A stretch of DNA of 64,000 bases from Podocnemis expansa (taxonomy: Eukaryota > Chordata > Testudines > Podocnemididae): the NCBI GenBank assembly GCA_007922195.1, contig ML682038.1, positions 5,293,774-5,357,773 on the forward strand. Direction: 5' to 3'. Positions 1-9,479 of the stretch are shown here, one piece after another. Every line of letters begins with the position of its first letter. Position 1 is the first letter of the stretch. The position numbers and the translations under genes were made by a program. A model generated the notes under the pieces. The model saw nothing but the letters and a program-made list of their open reading frames with translations, did not search any database and was not told where the DNA came from.

Positions 1-72
1 TTACCTATTGTAATGGGAGAAGAGGACTTAGTCTCTATTCAGCCCTAAGCCGACAGTGTCAAATCTGCATAT

Positions 73-258
73 TGTGGAGCCACAATGGGTACCCACAGCA
101 GTGCTGCTGACTTGAAGATATAAATTATATTCAAATTTGAAATGGTTGTGGGTGAATACAAACTACAAAGTACTCACCCACAACCATTACCAATCTGAAG
201 ATAATTTATACTGTCAAGTCAGTGGCACTGCTACGGGTACCCTGATGGCCCCACAGTA
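73..258. repeat. Inverted repeat, two arms of about 87 bp flanking a Penelope-like fragment
   Basis: The arm at about 73-159 is repeated in reverse complement at about 173-258 with scattered mismatches. Landmarks are GGGTACCC at 88-95 against GGGTACCCTGATGG at 235-248, and ATGGTTGTGGGTGA near 140 against TCACCCACAACCAT near 174. The right arm runs directly into the RT-like reading frame, so the left arm is an inverted copy of sequence just upstream of the RT palm motif. Inverted or partial tandem copies are common in Penelope-like elements, so I read this as one rearranged insertion. A secondary inversion after insertion is the alternative. Confidence 0.75.
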
Positions 259-452
259 AGCCAATAATTTTATGGCTGATTTAGAACAACACTTCCTCCA
301 GTCTCATCCCCAAGTACCACTTCTCTATTTACACTACACTGATGATATCATCATCATCTGGACCCACAGAAAGGATGCCCTTGAAGATTTCCACAGAGGT
401 TTCAACGATTTCTGCTCCATGATCAACCTTAGCCTGGAACACTCCACACAGA
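215..452 (+). pseudogene. Penelope-like element reverse transcriptase fragment
   Basis: The frame reads a degraded MAPQ-ANNFMADLEQHF followed by YTDDIIIIW. This matches the RT palm of Penelope-like retroelements, whose catalytic box is usually Y-x-DD-I-F/I-I-I-W. Both catalytic aspartates are present. An in-frame stop sits upstream, just before the ANNFMADLE stretch, and the similarity ends near 452, where a piece of the foldback repeat begins. Only a small part of an RT (about 75 codons) survives and no GIY-YIG endonuclease is visible, so it cannot encode an active enzyme. The longest open stretch is 272-568, but its last 40 codons are foldback and unrelated sequence. Assignment to Penelope rather than another RT rests on the FMADLEQ...DDI-IIW context. 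Confidence 0.75.
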
Positions 453-515
453 AAGCTCATGCAAAAAATAAATTTGTTAGTCTTCAAATGCATCACCTGA
501 CACCTTGTTTGTCTT
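453..515 (+). repeat. Foldback-repeat arm fragment
   Basis: AAAGCTCATGCAAAAAATAA followed by TTTGTTAGTC and a degraded CACCTGACACCTTG matches the outer half of the foldback repeat seen at 1199-1278 and 3195-3269. It abuts the Penelope-like RT fragment directly. This is either a chimera made during retrotransposition or an independent insertion; no flanking duplication was found. Confidence 0.6.
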
Positions 516-1090
516 GGTCCTCTACAGTTATTAGAAAGCACCAGGATGTGTTGGAGAAGAGAGTTTAATAAACATATGGACTTCCTGGTTAGGGGGTTTT
601 CAAGCTGCAGCAGGGGCATAGACATGGGTGGTCCTGATTCGGCCAGTACTTCTGCCCTGCTTGCAGCCATGGCTGCCAGCTGCTGGCCAGCCCCTCAACC
701 GTGGTGGCACAGTTCACGCCACTACTGGCCTGGGTGTGGTTCTTCTCCTTCTCCCTTGTAGGTTGGGGGTGGTTTCCAGTCACATGGCCAGAAGCTGCCC
801 ATAGCCAGGCTCCCCCCGCACTTGCAGAGGCCCAGCCTGAACACAGGCGCTGACTACACCCCAGAGCTGCAGCATAAAGTATGGTTCTTTGCCACACTTA
901 TCATGATGTCCTTACACTACATGGTGCTAGCCGTAAGCGATTCCTTCTCTGAAGATACTATAAGGCAAAGAAAAGAGACCTCCAGACTGCTAGAATGGTG
1001 AGGGAGGGGACAAAGTGGAAAACTGGGGAGGAAACCTGTGAAAGCAGCAGCAGGAAGGAAGCCGTGTCCTGTCTCTATAGCAATAGAGTC
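516..1090. other. Unclassified sequence
   Basis: The segment is locally GC-rich between about 600 and 880 and carries short overlapping frames on both strands (546-761 plus, 589-897 minus), none with a recognisable domain. I see no terminal repeats or target duplication. It may be decayed 3' sequence of the Penelope-like element or an unrelated old repeat. Confidence 0.3.
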
Positions 1091-1099
1091 CATAGCACA

Positions 1100-1316
1100 A
1101 ATAAAGCAAGGAGTCCTGTGGCACTTAAAGACTAACAGATTTATTTATCACATGAGCTTTTGTGGGAGAAAATCCCACTTCCTCAGAAGCACCTGACAAA
1201 GTGGGATTTTCTCCCACAAAAGCTCATGCAATAAATAAATCTGTTAGTTTTTAAGTGCCACAGGACTCTTTGCTTTCTTTTTGCTGAACTAGACTAACAC
1301 GGCTGCCTCGTTGGAA
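1100..1316. repeat. Foldback (palindromic) interspersed repeat with 9-bp target duplication
   Basis: Two arms of about 79 bp (about 1102-1180 and 1199-1278) are near-perfect reverse complements around a loop of about 18 nt. Beyond the right arm comes a single-copy tail ending AGACTAACACGGCTGCC. The element is flanked by an exact direct repeat CATAGCACA at 1091-1099 and 1317-1325, which defines its ends. Each arm contains the short hairpin GTGGGA-TTTTC-TCCCAC. There is no coding capacity. The variable 9-12 bp duplications of this family argue against cut-and-paste hAT, Harbinger or Mariner elements and fit target-primed or Penelope-like insertion; the class is unresolved. Confidence 0.8.
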
Positions 1317-1325
1317 CATAGCACA

Positions 1326-1879
1326 CATAACTCAGATAGAGAAATTGGATTTTGGGCAGGTCAGGTAGGTTTGCCAGCAATACAAGAACAATGCCTTAGA
1401 AGAGAAACCAGAATGTGTTAGTGGCGAAAAGCGAACTATACAAGAGATGTTTCCACATATCTTCCCTGGGCTATGAAAGCAGTCAGGAGAATATGAAGTA
1501 AAACTGATGTCATCAGTGAGTCCCTTGTTCTCACAGCCCCATACTGAATCCTTATACACTTATTACAGAAAATTAAAAAAAAATTTGAGAGTAAATAGAA
1601 AACATGGGGGTTATTCCCCATATAGAAGAACCCCCTGACTGCTGCATGGATATGCTTGTAATATCAAAGCCCAGTGGCAAAAATCAAAATTTGTATGGGC
1701 CTTGCACAACTTAAACTGTGCACAGAGAAAAAAAAAAATATGCCTCCCCCAGCTGATTAGATATAACCTAAATTTTCAGAAGACAAACTCTTTTCAAAGT
1801 TACATGCTGCAGCAGGCTTCTGGTAAACCCCCCTTGCTAAAGAATCTGTACTATTAACTAGTCATTATCCCATCTGAAT
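1326..1879. other. No recognisable feature
   Basis: AT-rich sequence with two short minus-strand frames (1332-1559, 1436-1621) that lack similarity I recognise. It lies upstream of the Gypsy relic and may contain eroded parts of that element, but I cannot show it. Confidence 0.3.
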
Positions 1880-3400
1880 GTCTCAGTTTTCTTCCTCTTG
1901 GCATGCTGTCAGCATCAGAACATTTCCAAAAGAGAAGCTCTCAGATCATGTCAGGTTTGCCTGGCATCCTTTGTCATTTAGATGATTTGTTGGCATATGG
2001 CAGAGATAACAACGAACGTAATGAACATGCAGTTCTGAGATGCTTCTAACAAGCTAGCCTCATTCTGAATGAGAAAAGTAAATTTGGATAGAAGCAGATG
2101 AAATCTGTAGGACACACAATTAGCAAAGAGAGGATTCAGCTGGATTCAGGCAAACTGAAGACATTACACATCTTGCCCAAATCCAAAGAACTTTCTGCAG
2201 TAAGAAGATGCCACTCTAAGACAACTAGTTTTGGGAAATTCTTACGAAGTTTATCTCATATAGCAAAACCCTTAAGAGATCTCCTCACTGGTCACAAGAC
2301 ACAGATCTGGGATAGCCCAAAACAAAACTCATTTTACAAAATAAAAACTACACACATCCCCACTGTTTGGGACAACGTTTGGTAAATTGGAGCAACATAT
2401 CTTCATATAGTTAGGAGAAGAGTTCACATAAAAGAAGCCAGAATGAAACCGGCGATCCATTGCATTCATGTCAAAACTCCTCACAGAAACCAAGCTGGAG
2501 TATTGCTCAAATAGAAAAGAACACTCTAGGAGTCACTTGGGCCTGTGATTGGTTCATTGTATATCTGTTTAACTTGAATTCTAACACACAAATGGACCAC
2601 ACTGGCATCATTGCATTCAGAGACATTGGATGACCTTTCACCTAGGATTCAAAGATTTCAGTTACAGCTCATGTAATTTTATTTCAACACTAAATACACA
2701 CCAGGGAAAACACTTATAGCAGTAGATATTTGATCTAGAGCCTTGATTAAGCAGGCACCAACAGAAGACGGAAAGGAAGCTTAACAGGAAACATGTCAAC
2801 GTTTACACTGACGTTGTTCTGGGAGCAATTCCAGCATCTACCAGTGGACTTGAACAAATTAGAGATGAAGGACTAAAGAATAAGACTTGCCTGAAATTGA
2901 CTCAGTTCTGATAGAGCTTATAGTCAAAAGAATCAACTTCCAGCAAATCTGCTATCCTACTGGGAGGACTAAATGACCTTCACATACATGGTGGCCTGCT
3001 TCTGAAAGATGACATAGTTTACTACAGTATTTCAGAAAGATATGCTCTCCAAAATCCCTGTGGGACACTAAAGAATAAACAAGTACAGGGCATGAATACG
3101 ACAATCTACATGAGGGCAAGTTCCAAAGGGGAAGTCATGTTAGTCTAGTTCATTTAGTCTGGTCCTATTTTCAAGTATCTGATGAAGTGGGATTTTCTCC
3201 CACAAAAGCTCATTCTATAAATAAATTTGTTAATCTTTAAAAGTGCCATCAGACTCCTTGTTTGTTTTAACAATCTACATGGTATCCCTGTCCTAATAGG
3301 CAAATTCAGACCTTTGTAAGACATTGCAAGATATCTAACAAGGAGAAGAAAAGAAAAAGACAAAAAGTAAAAATAAAAACAGTCACCAGAACCATTACTT
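1880..3400 (+). pseudogene. Ty3/Gypsy-type pol relic (RT, RNase H, connection region)
   Basis: Fragments across all three plus frames follow the order of a Ty3/Gypsy pol gene. The first is an RT palm reading ILCHLDDLLAYG near 1967-2002, where the usual box is Y/M-x-DD-V-L. Next comes the thumb (about 2098-2385), with a GHTISKERIQLD block and then FGKFLRSLSHIAKPLRDLL. After it lie pieces like the RNase H stretch around GVTWACDWF near 2530, and a connection-like block ending YTPGKTLIAVD near 2730 that resembles the usual HVPGKxLxxADxLSRAP. Many stops and frameshifts interrupt it. No LTRs, gag, or integrase zinc finger were found. The relic is split at 3113-3269 by a foldback repeat. It is a dead copy; the family name rests on block order. 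Confidence 0.75.
3113..3269. repeat. Foldback-family repeat with exact 12-bp target duplication
   Basis: The sequence carries the family's terminal block (TTCCAAAGGGGAAGTCATG), the central hairpin GTGGGA-TTTTC-TCCCAC near 3187-3203, and the tail AATAAATTTGTTAATC...GCCATCAGACTCC. It is bracketed by ACAATCTACATG at 3101-3112 and again at 3270-3281, an exact 12-bp duplication. The left half is degenerate or missing compared with the longer copies. It interrupts the Gypsy relic, so it is the younger insertion. Confidence 0.8.
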
Positions 3401-3527
3401 TCTACCATGCTACCTAACAGACATAGCAGTAGGTAGCCACGGATTTGCTTTTCTGGGGGAAAAACCCACACACATGATTATATTCAATAGCTTTTCTTTA
3501 AAAACAATTGCTACAGTGTGCCACAAG

Positions 3528-3592
3528 TGCTATAGGTCATCTTGTTGTTTTTGCTAAAAACAGACTAATATGGCTACCTCTCTGAAACATAA
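3528..3592 (+). repeat. Truncated foldback-family arm
   Basis: CATCTTGTTGTTTTTGCTAA followed by ACAGACTAATATGGCTACC and a CTCTCTGAAACATA end matches the right tail of the family. The hairpin is absent. It lies about 30 bp before the next foldback copy; no target duplication was seen. Confidence 0.6.
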
Positions 3593-3619
3593 ATACAATT
3601 GATGAGACATAATAGTGTA

Positions 3620-4292
3620 CAGTTCCAAAGGGGTAGCCAGGTTAGTATACTTCTGCAAAACAAACAAGACATCCTGTGACTCTTAGGGTATATCTGCACT
3701 TGCAAGTGAGTTCAAATTAAGAAGGCTTAATTTGAACTAAGTTAGTACCTGTCTACACTAGGTTTTCATTAATTCGAATTAAGGAATTCCTTACTTCAAC
3801 TTAATGAAAGCTTAGTTCAAATTAGTAAGACCTGCCCTTTAGTTCAAACTAAGCCCTTAGTTCAATCCTTAGTTCAAATAAAGGACAGTCTAGTCTAGGA
3901 TTAACCCTTAGTTCAAATTTAGTAAATTTGAATTAAGGGCAGTTAGTTCAAATTAACAAAGTGGACTAATCTAATTTAACATTAAGTTGAATTCGTCTAC
4001 TTTGTTAATTTGAACTAATACATTTGAGTTCAGTTCAAATTAAGCTCAAACTTATTATTTCGAATTAACAAATTTGAACTAACTTTTCCTAGTGCAGACA
4101 TAGCCTTAAAGACTAACAAATTTATTGGTCACATGAGATTTTGTGGGAGAAAATCCCACTTTGTCAGATGCTTTGAAGATGGGGAACTTCCATCTTCGAA
4201 GGGTTTGACAAAGTGGGATTTTCTCCTACAAAAGTGCATGAAATAAACCAATTTTTTAGTTTTTAAGTGCCATAGGACTTGTTGCTTATTTT
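3620..4292. repeat. Foldback interspersed repeat, 11-bp target duplication, split by a MITE
   Basis: An exact 11-bp repeat ATAATAGTGTA lies at 3609-3619 and 4293-4303. Inside, a left terminal block (TTCCAAAGGGGTAGCCAGG) leads to CATCCTGTGACTCTTA. It is interrupted by the MITE at 3686-4105 and resumes with AAGACTAACAAATTTATTGG. Two opposed hairpin copies follow: TGTGGGAGAAAATCCCACTT near 4141 and AAGTGGGATTTTCTCCTACA near 4210. The centre carries an extra small palindrome around GATGGGGAACTTCCATC. Removing the MITE and one TTA leaves a repeat of about 250 bp with the same head-to-head plan as the copy at 1100-1316. Confidence 0.8.
3686..4105. mobile_element. Harbinger-type MITE packed with TTCAAATTAA-like motifs
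   Basis: The 420-bp element starts GGGTATATCTGCACTTGC and ends with the reverse complement of GGCTATGTCTGCACTAGG, flanked by TTA at 3683-3685 and 4106-4108. A 3-bp TTA duplication is the hallmark of PIF/Harbinger elements. The interior holds more than ten direct and inverted copies of a motif close to (A)GTTCAAATTAA and has no coding capacity. Ends and motif match the larger Harbinger element at 55403-58967, a possible source of mobilising transposase. It sits inside a foldback repeat and is therefore younger than that copy. Confidence 0.85.
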
Positions 4293-4303
4293 ATAATAGT
4301 GTA

Positions 4304-5295
4304 AATAGTTGTAAGGAATTTGAAGTTAATTTTGCAGTAGTGTATGTATATTCTTTGATTTGTAACTTTTTTATAAAAGATTAAAATTTAAATGTATAAT
4401 CTAAAGAAAGGGAACTGGGAAGTGGTTACATAGTTCATGCTCCACCACAGATAACCTGAGATGACCAGTGCTTACAATAAAGCACTTAACAAATGTATGA
4501 TCTACCTGGCTATGAAGATCTCTAGCTGCTTTTTAAATTTATGTTTATGTCTTCACATTACACTTTATACATGCATCAACAGCTCATAGCAGAGTTCACT
4601 TATGTCTGGCGCCAGAATTCATAGACTGCTTTATCTACAAGTTGAAAAGAGATCTATCATTGGTAAAGTCAGCATGATTCTGAAAATTTAGCATCTAAGA
4701 ACATTCATTCTTAGTTAATTGATGCCCAGAACATGATCCCCTGCTTAACTCACATGGATGACATAGAATCAAATGTTTTTATAAACTCTAGCAACACCTC
4801 CACAATGTATTTGATATAGGAAAGTTGTACAAATTTTAAATGCTCATGCCTACCTCGCTGATACCGTCATATACTCTATGGCACAAAACCACAAAAAAGT
4901 AAGATGGAATATCGGTAAATGATTAACAAGAGTCTTATAAGAAAGGAGTTATAAGAGAGAATCCATGTGATTAGATTAAATTACCTCATCTCAAAAAAAT
5001 CACATTTTTGGCCATAGCCACTGTGCTTTTTCTTATGGAATGGGCACTAGATATTTTTTCTCACTTCAGGCAGACCGGATTCTTCCTCTGTCTACACTCC
5101 CCCCAAAATATCCCAACTCATGAGGATTGTCTAGTCCAGATGCAGAAAGTTTGAGCAGTTCAAAGTCCTAAATCTGCTCCTCTGCTTTCTGCCTAATTGT
5201 GAGGGACAACTGAAATAAGCAGCTCTGAAAATTCAGTACCTTAGGCAGCCATTAACGGGAACTACCCCTAACATCATCCCTGTTCACTAATACAC
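4304..5295. other. No recognisable gene
   Basis: AT-rich unique-looking sequence with no long frame, no terminal repeats and no tandem structure that I can detect. Confidence 0.35.
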
Positions 5296-5298
5296 TTA

Positions 5299-5602
5299 GG
5301 CCAGGCCTGTGTTAGGTTGACATAAGGTGCCTTGCATTGATCTAACTGTGGAAAAGTCTTCACTTAAATTTGGCTTCTACAAATTTAAGTGACTCTCTGT
5401 ATTGATTTAGAAAAACCGCTTCCCTGAGTGGCATAAAATTAAGGTCACTGCAATTAAGTTGACACAGTATAAATACGTTATTTACATCAACTGTTAATGG
5501 AGTAAAAACACCATCAACACAAGGAGCCAAGCATGCACACACAAGTGATTCAATAACTTCTGTGGCTATATGCTGACATAAATCTGAAGTGTAGACATGG
5601 CC
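5299..5602. mobile_element. Harbinger-type MITE, 304 bp, TTA duplication
   Basis: The left end GGCCAGGCCTGTGTTAGG and the reverse complement of the right end, GGCCATGTCTACACTTC, are related terminal inverted repeats. TTA lies at 5296-5298 and 5603-5605. The interior lacks the dense TTCAAATTAA motif array of the 3.7-kb MITE, so this is a different subfamily. A minus-strand frame (5360-5542) inside it is accidental. Confidence 0.7.
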
Positions 5603-5764
5603 TTAGAGATATCAATATAATTAATACAGCAATGGAAGAGTGAGCAGAATTCTATTCTTTCACATGCATGGTTAACATAATATTTACCTACATTCCACTT
5701 TCAGAAGCCTTATTACTAATGTGAAACAGAAAATACTGTAGGTTTGCCCTGAGAAAAGATGATT

Positions 5765-5960
5765 AGCTGGTTAGGGGACTAGCTTTGGAAACCTGCATTC
5801 AGTTCCTGCTCTTGTCTCAGACTTCCTGTGTCACCTTGGGCAAGTCACTTTTCTCTTTGTGCTTAAGGTCTCACAGGTGTATATGGTGATAACAGTATTT
5901 CCCTACCTCACAGGAGTGTTGTGAAGATAAATACACTAAGAAGTTATGAAATACTCAGAT
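5765..5960 (+). repeat. MIR SINE relic
   Basis: The order of blocks matches the mammalian/amniote MIR core: a degraded 5' tRNA-like part, then TGTGTCACCTTGGGCAAGTC with ACTTTTCTCTTTGTGC, then GGTGATAACAGTATTTCCCT, CTCACAGGAGTGTTGTGAAG and a weak tail. Divergence is high, as expected for an ancient SINE. Confidence 0.75.
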
Positions 5961-6350
5961 CTTTTTGCAAAAAGCAAGGCAATGATGGGCCACAGACACC
6001 ACAATGAATTTTCAGGAATGGCAGTTTAAAAAAGTCATCTTTTTTGTTTGCTTGTAAGATGAACAAATTTTTATATACAAGTTCCTGAGAAACAATGAAA
6101 ATGGCCTGCTTTCAGACCAAAATCACTCTGTTAGGTTGTATCTTCACAGAGCACCTTAGAGAGAAACAGTGCCTTATAGGTAGAACTATTGTGATCAAAT
6201 TTTAAAAAGAAAAAACAGACATGCCTCAGAACTTAGCATTATCTCATTCCAAGTCTGTACAGCTGAGGATCAATCTTAAGAGCCCTGTAGAGTTGCTGAC
6301 TGCATCACACACAAGAGTGCTGGACAGCCCCAGTACTGAAAAGTCTGTGA

Positions 6351-6618
6351 GTTCGCCTACACTGGAATAAAAACCTCATAACCAAGCCAGATCAGCAGAC
6401 TCAAATTCACAGGGTTCAGGCTCCAGGTCTGAAAAAAATCACTGTGGAGCTGTTTCTGGCCCAGGATGGAGCCTGGACTCTGGGACTCCCCCCATCAGAA
6501 AGTCCTAAGCCCAAATGTTTACACAGCAAGTTTTAGCCTCACACCCTGAACCCAAGTCATCTGACCCAGTCTAGCTGAAGCCATACTGCAGATCTATTGT
6601 CCCTGTGTAGATGTACCC
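6351..6618. mobile_element. Candidate hAT-like MITE with GGTACATCTACAC-type ends
   Basis: The left end GTTCGCCTACACTGGAATAA and the reverse complement of the right end, GGGTACATCTACACAGGGAC, are alignable terminal inverted repeats. The interior carries paired blocks such as CAGGCTCCAGGTCTG without coding capacity. Flanking 8-mers GTCTGTGA (6343-6350) and TGCAGTGA (6619-6626) agree at only 5 of 8 positions, so the target duplication, and with it the hAT assignment, is weak. Confidence 0.45.
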
Positions 6619-6626
6619 TGCAGTGA

Positions 6627-7159
6627 CCAGATGGAAGGGTTAAGCGCTCTTTGTCTGGTAAGAGGCATGCAGATTTCTCGAATAGAAAAGGCTACCACTT
6701 CCAGAGTTTTTGATCACATCAGCCTTAACAGCAAGACAAATGCAGTTGCAGCCATGGGTTAGAGAGGTGAGTAAATTGTCAGAGGACCACCTGGAAGCTC
6801 TGCGTATGACCCATTACGTTTGTATGTGTTTCACCACAACATCATTATACTTATCTCTATTTTAATATGCCAGTAAAAGTTCAAGTGATAAACAGCCCAT
6901 AATGTGTACTTAATTCCTGCCACACCATCCTACGTGTGGTGATTTTTATTCTATGTCCCTATCACCAAACAAGTCAAGGAAAGAGACTTCTACTACATGT
7001 TAGCAAAGCTGTCTGACCCAAAACTCTGAATCTGAAGAGTAAAGTTAAAATCCAGATCAGGATCTGTCTTCATTCTCTCATTAAAAATAAACCCCAAACT
7101 GAAATCCCAAACCTGAACTTGATAAAATAAAGATCTAATTCCACAATTTGGACTCATGG
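6627..7159. other. No recognisable feature
   Basis: Mixed-composition sequence without long frames, terminal repeats or similarity I recognise. Confidence 0.3.
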
Positions 7160-7265
7160 GTTGCTATTATTATTTGGGTAGTAATGCCTGAAGTGTGCAA
7201 GGGACTCTACAGAAACAATAAGAAAGAAATGGCCCTTGTCCTGATGGGCTATCAGTCTAACACCC
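7160..7265 (+). repeat. Ancient amniote interspersed repeat fragment
   Basis: GCTATTATTATTTGGGTAGT, then GCAAGGGACTCTACAGAAAC, then GGCCCTTGTCCTGATGGGCT and a TCTAA end follow a pattern I know from old repeats shared among amniotes (a GTGCTGTACAAAC...CCCTGCCCCAAAGAGCTTACAATCTAA-type tail). A similar piece lies in the opposite direction near 45207-45290. I cannot name the family with certainty. Confidence 0.4.
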
Positions 7266-9479
7266 AGATCCTGCAACAACCTCCATGAGAACAGGCCCCT
7301 GAACTGAATTCTACCAATGATAAATGGGGCATCTGGACAATACTGGTCTCAGTCCACCTGGAGTTCATTGCAAAGCCAGCATCTGAGTTTAGACATCTTC
7401 AGCCCAATGTTCAGTTGATGTAGTTCTACTCAAGTAAGTTGAGGTATGCTAATTTACCCTGTTTAGGCTCTGACCCAGTGTGACAAGTAAAACCAGGGGA
7501 CCTAGAGTCAGGGTAGAGAAAAGGAAGAACCAGGCTACAATCAAGATAAGATTGCTACTTTCTACTTACGCCTAACATTCTTCAAACAAAGTTTCATATA
7601 TACAATTACCTATATAAACCATTAATTATTTCACATTCACACACACCCCAATTTATCTGCAGAACAAATTCCACCATAACAGATGCCCACGCTCGGACTC
7701 ATGCTTCCAGCCCACAACCAGAACTCTCACAGCTAACAAGTTCTAAGGAGTGAATTGCTGTCCCCACCGCCTACATACCCAAGAAGGGGGTGGCAGCCCC
7801 CTGGCTGTCAGTTTCTTTTCCATCCTGCCAAGAGCGAAGCACCCACTGACTGCTGCTCCTCTGTTGTCATCTAAGATCAGCCTAGAGCTGATGAACTCAG
7901 ATTTCCCTCGGGTTTACCCTCAGAAATCATACTTATCTGCCTCAATCTCTGTCATTTTAAAAAGATTGTAGGAAAACACACTGAGAAGGAAAATTGATGT
8001 TATGGTTTGTATGGCAGTTGGTGCCACACTCAGCCCTAGGTCATTTTTTCCTACTTCCTTCTATTGATATTTGAACTTAACAATTACTCTGTGTGTCTCT
8101 TTCTGAGCTGTCAGTTCAGCAGCAAACTGTCACAAGCCTAAACTCTGCTCCCTCGGTGGCTCACCGCAAAGCCTTCAATTGACAGGCTGCCTGTGGTGTA
8201 TGTATGTCACTGGCATAGTACCCTGCCAGGAATTTTCTGCCTCCAGATCACTGAGTGATTTTACCCCTGAGGAGTTTTAAGGCACATTTCCCCTCACTTC
8301 ACAAGGCAATAAGAAATATTGGGTTCCAAAGCTTCCAGCTTTAGTCTTTTTGCCAACTGCGGTGGAGAGCAGCCATGCAGAAGAACAGCACCTGAGAGGG
8401 CACAAGCTAAGATGGTCCTTTATCGGCCCTCAAATCTCCTGTGTGTGTCTTTGCTAGCTAAACTGCAGGTTTGTAATCAGATCTGCCTTACAAATATCTA
8501 ACCCACAATAACTACATTGGCACGTGCGCATGCGCACACACACCCATACCCCAAAACAAATACAAAAACTAACACCAGAAAACCACTCACAAGATAGAGA
8601 GATGTAGACATTTGTTTAGTTCAGTACAAGTCAGAGGAATTGTCATGGCACTTCCTTAGAAAAGAGAGGGGCCTTGATGATCAGAGTTGCTGATCTTTAG
8701 GAGAAAAAGTGACTGTCTCAGCTAGCTTTTTTGGCATCTTTGAACCCTGGTTCGTCTGTATCTTCAGACATTTTGCTGACTCAGTATGCTAGTTTCTAGC
8801 TGCTCTCTATCTCTAGGCCTCAGATCATTTGTGTATTGGCAGAATAGAGCAAACCATATGTATCAGTTGGGTTTAGAGCTTATGCTGGGTCTCCAGGAGC
8901 AATATACACACTGAAAACTTCTGCCACCCAGATGATCACAAATGCCATGTAGGCTTCCCATTAAGTACTTAAAAGAGAACTTCAAAGTTATGAACACCAG
9001 TGTTACAAACAGACCAGTTAACCACACACCTCATTAAGAGCTGGAAGTAAGTAATCAGGCAGCAGCAAAGACAAACCAACCAAAAAAACCAACCATAAAA
9101 ACAAAACAAATGGGAAAAAAAAACCCTTCATATACAGTACAATTCTGTGTTAAACACAAACTACTAAAAAAAAATAAAGAGAAAGTTTTATAAAAAAAAA
9201 GATTTGACAAGGTAAGGAAACCATCTTTGTGCTTTTTCATTTCAGTTGAGATGGGTAAAAGCAACATTTCTCTTCTGCCTAGTAAAGTTTCAAGGCTGTA
9301 CTAAGGCAGTGCTCAGTTGTAAACTTTTGAAAGAGCAATTGTAATGTTTTGTTCAGAGTTACAAACCTTTCAGAATTACCAGCAACTGTTAGCAAATGAT
9401 TTTGTCAGCAGGCAAATTTCTCCCCTGATGGCTAGCAGGAATCCGAGATAGGGCCCCTGTGCTCAAGCATCTATCAACC
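7266..9479. other. No recognisable gene; short CA/GC-alternating tract at 8520-8546
   Basis: Several short frames (7750-7971, 8319-8501, 9055-9267) lack recognisable domains, and the last is dominated by a poly-T/poly-A artefact. The only compositional feature is an alternating purine-pyrimidine run CACGTGCGCATGCGCACACA near 8520. Confidence 0.3.

Noticed and set aside
8518..8550. Alternating CACGTGCGCATGCGCACACA tract as a regulatory site
   Set aside because: A short purine-pyrimidine alternation is common by chance and in microsatellites; no promoter or gene context supports a function.
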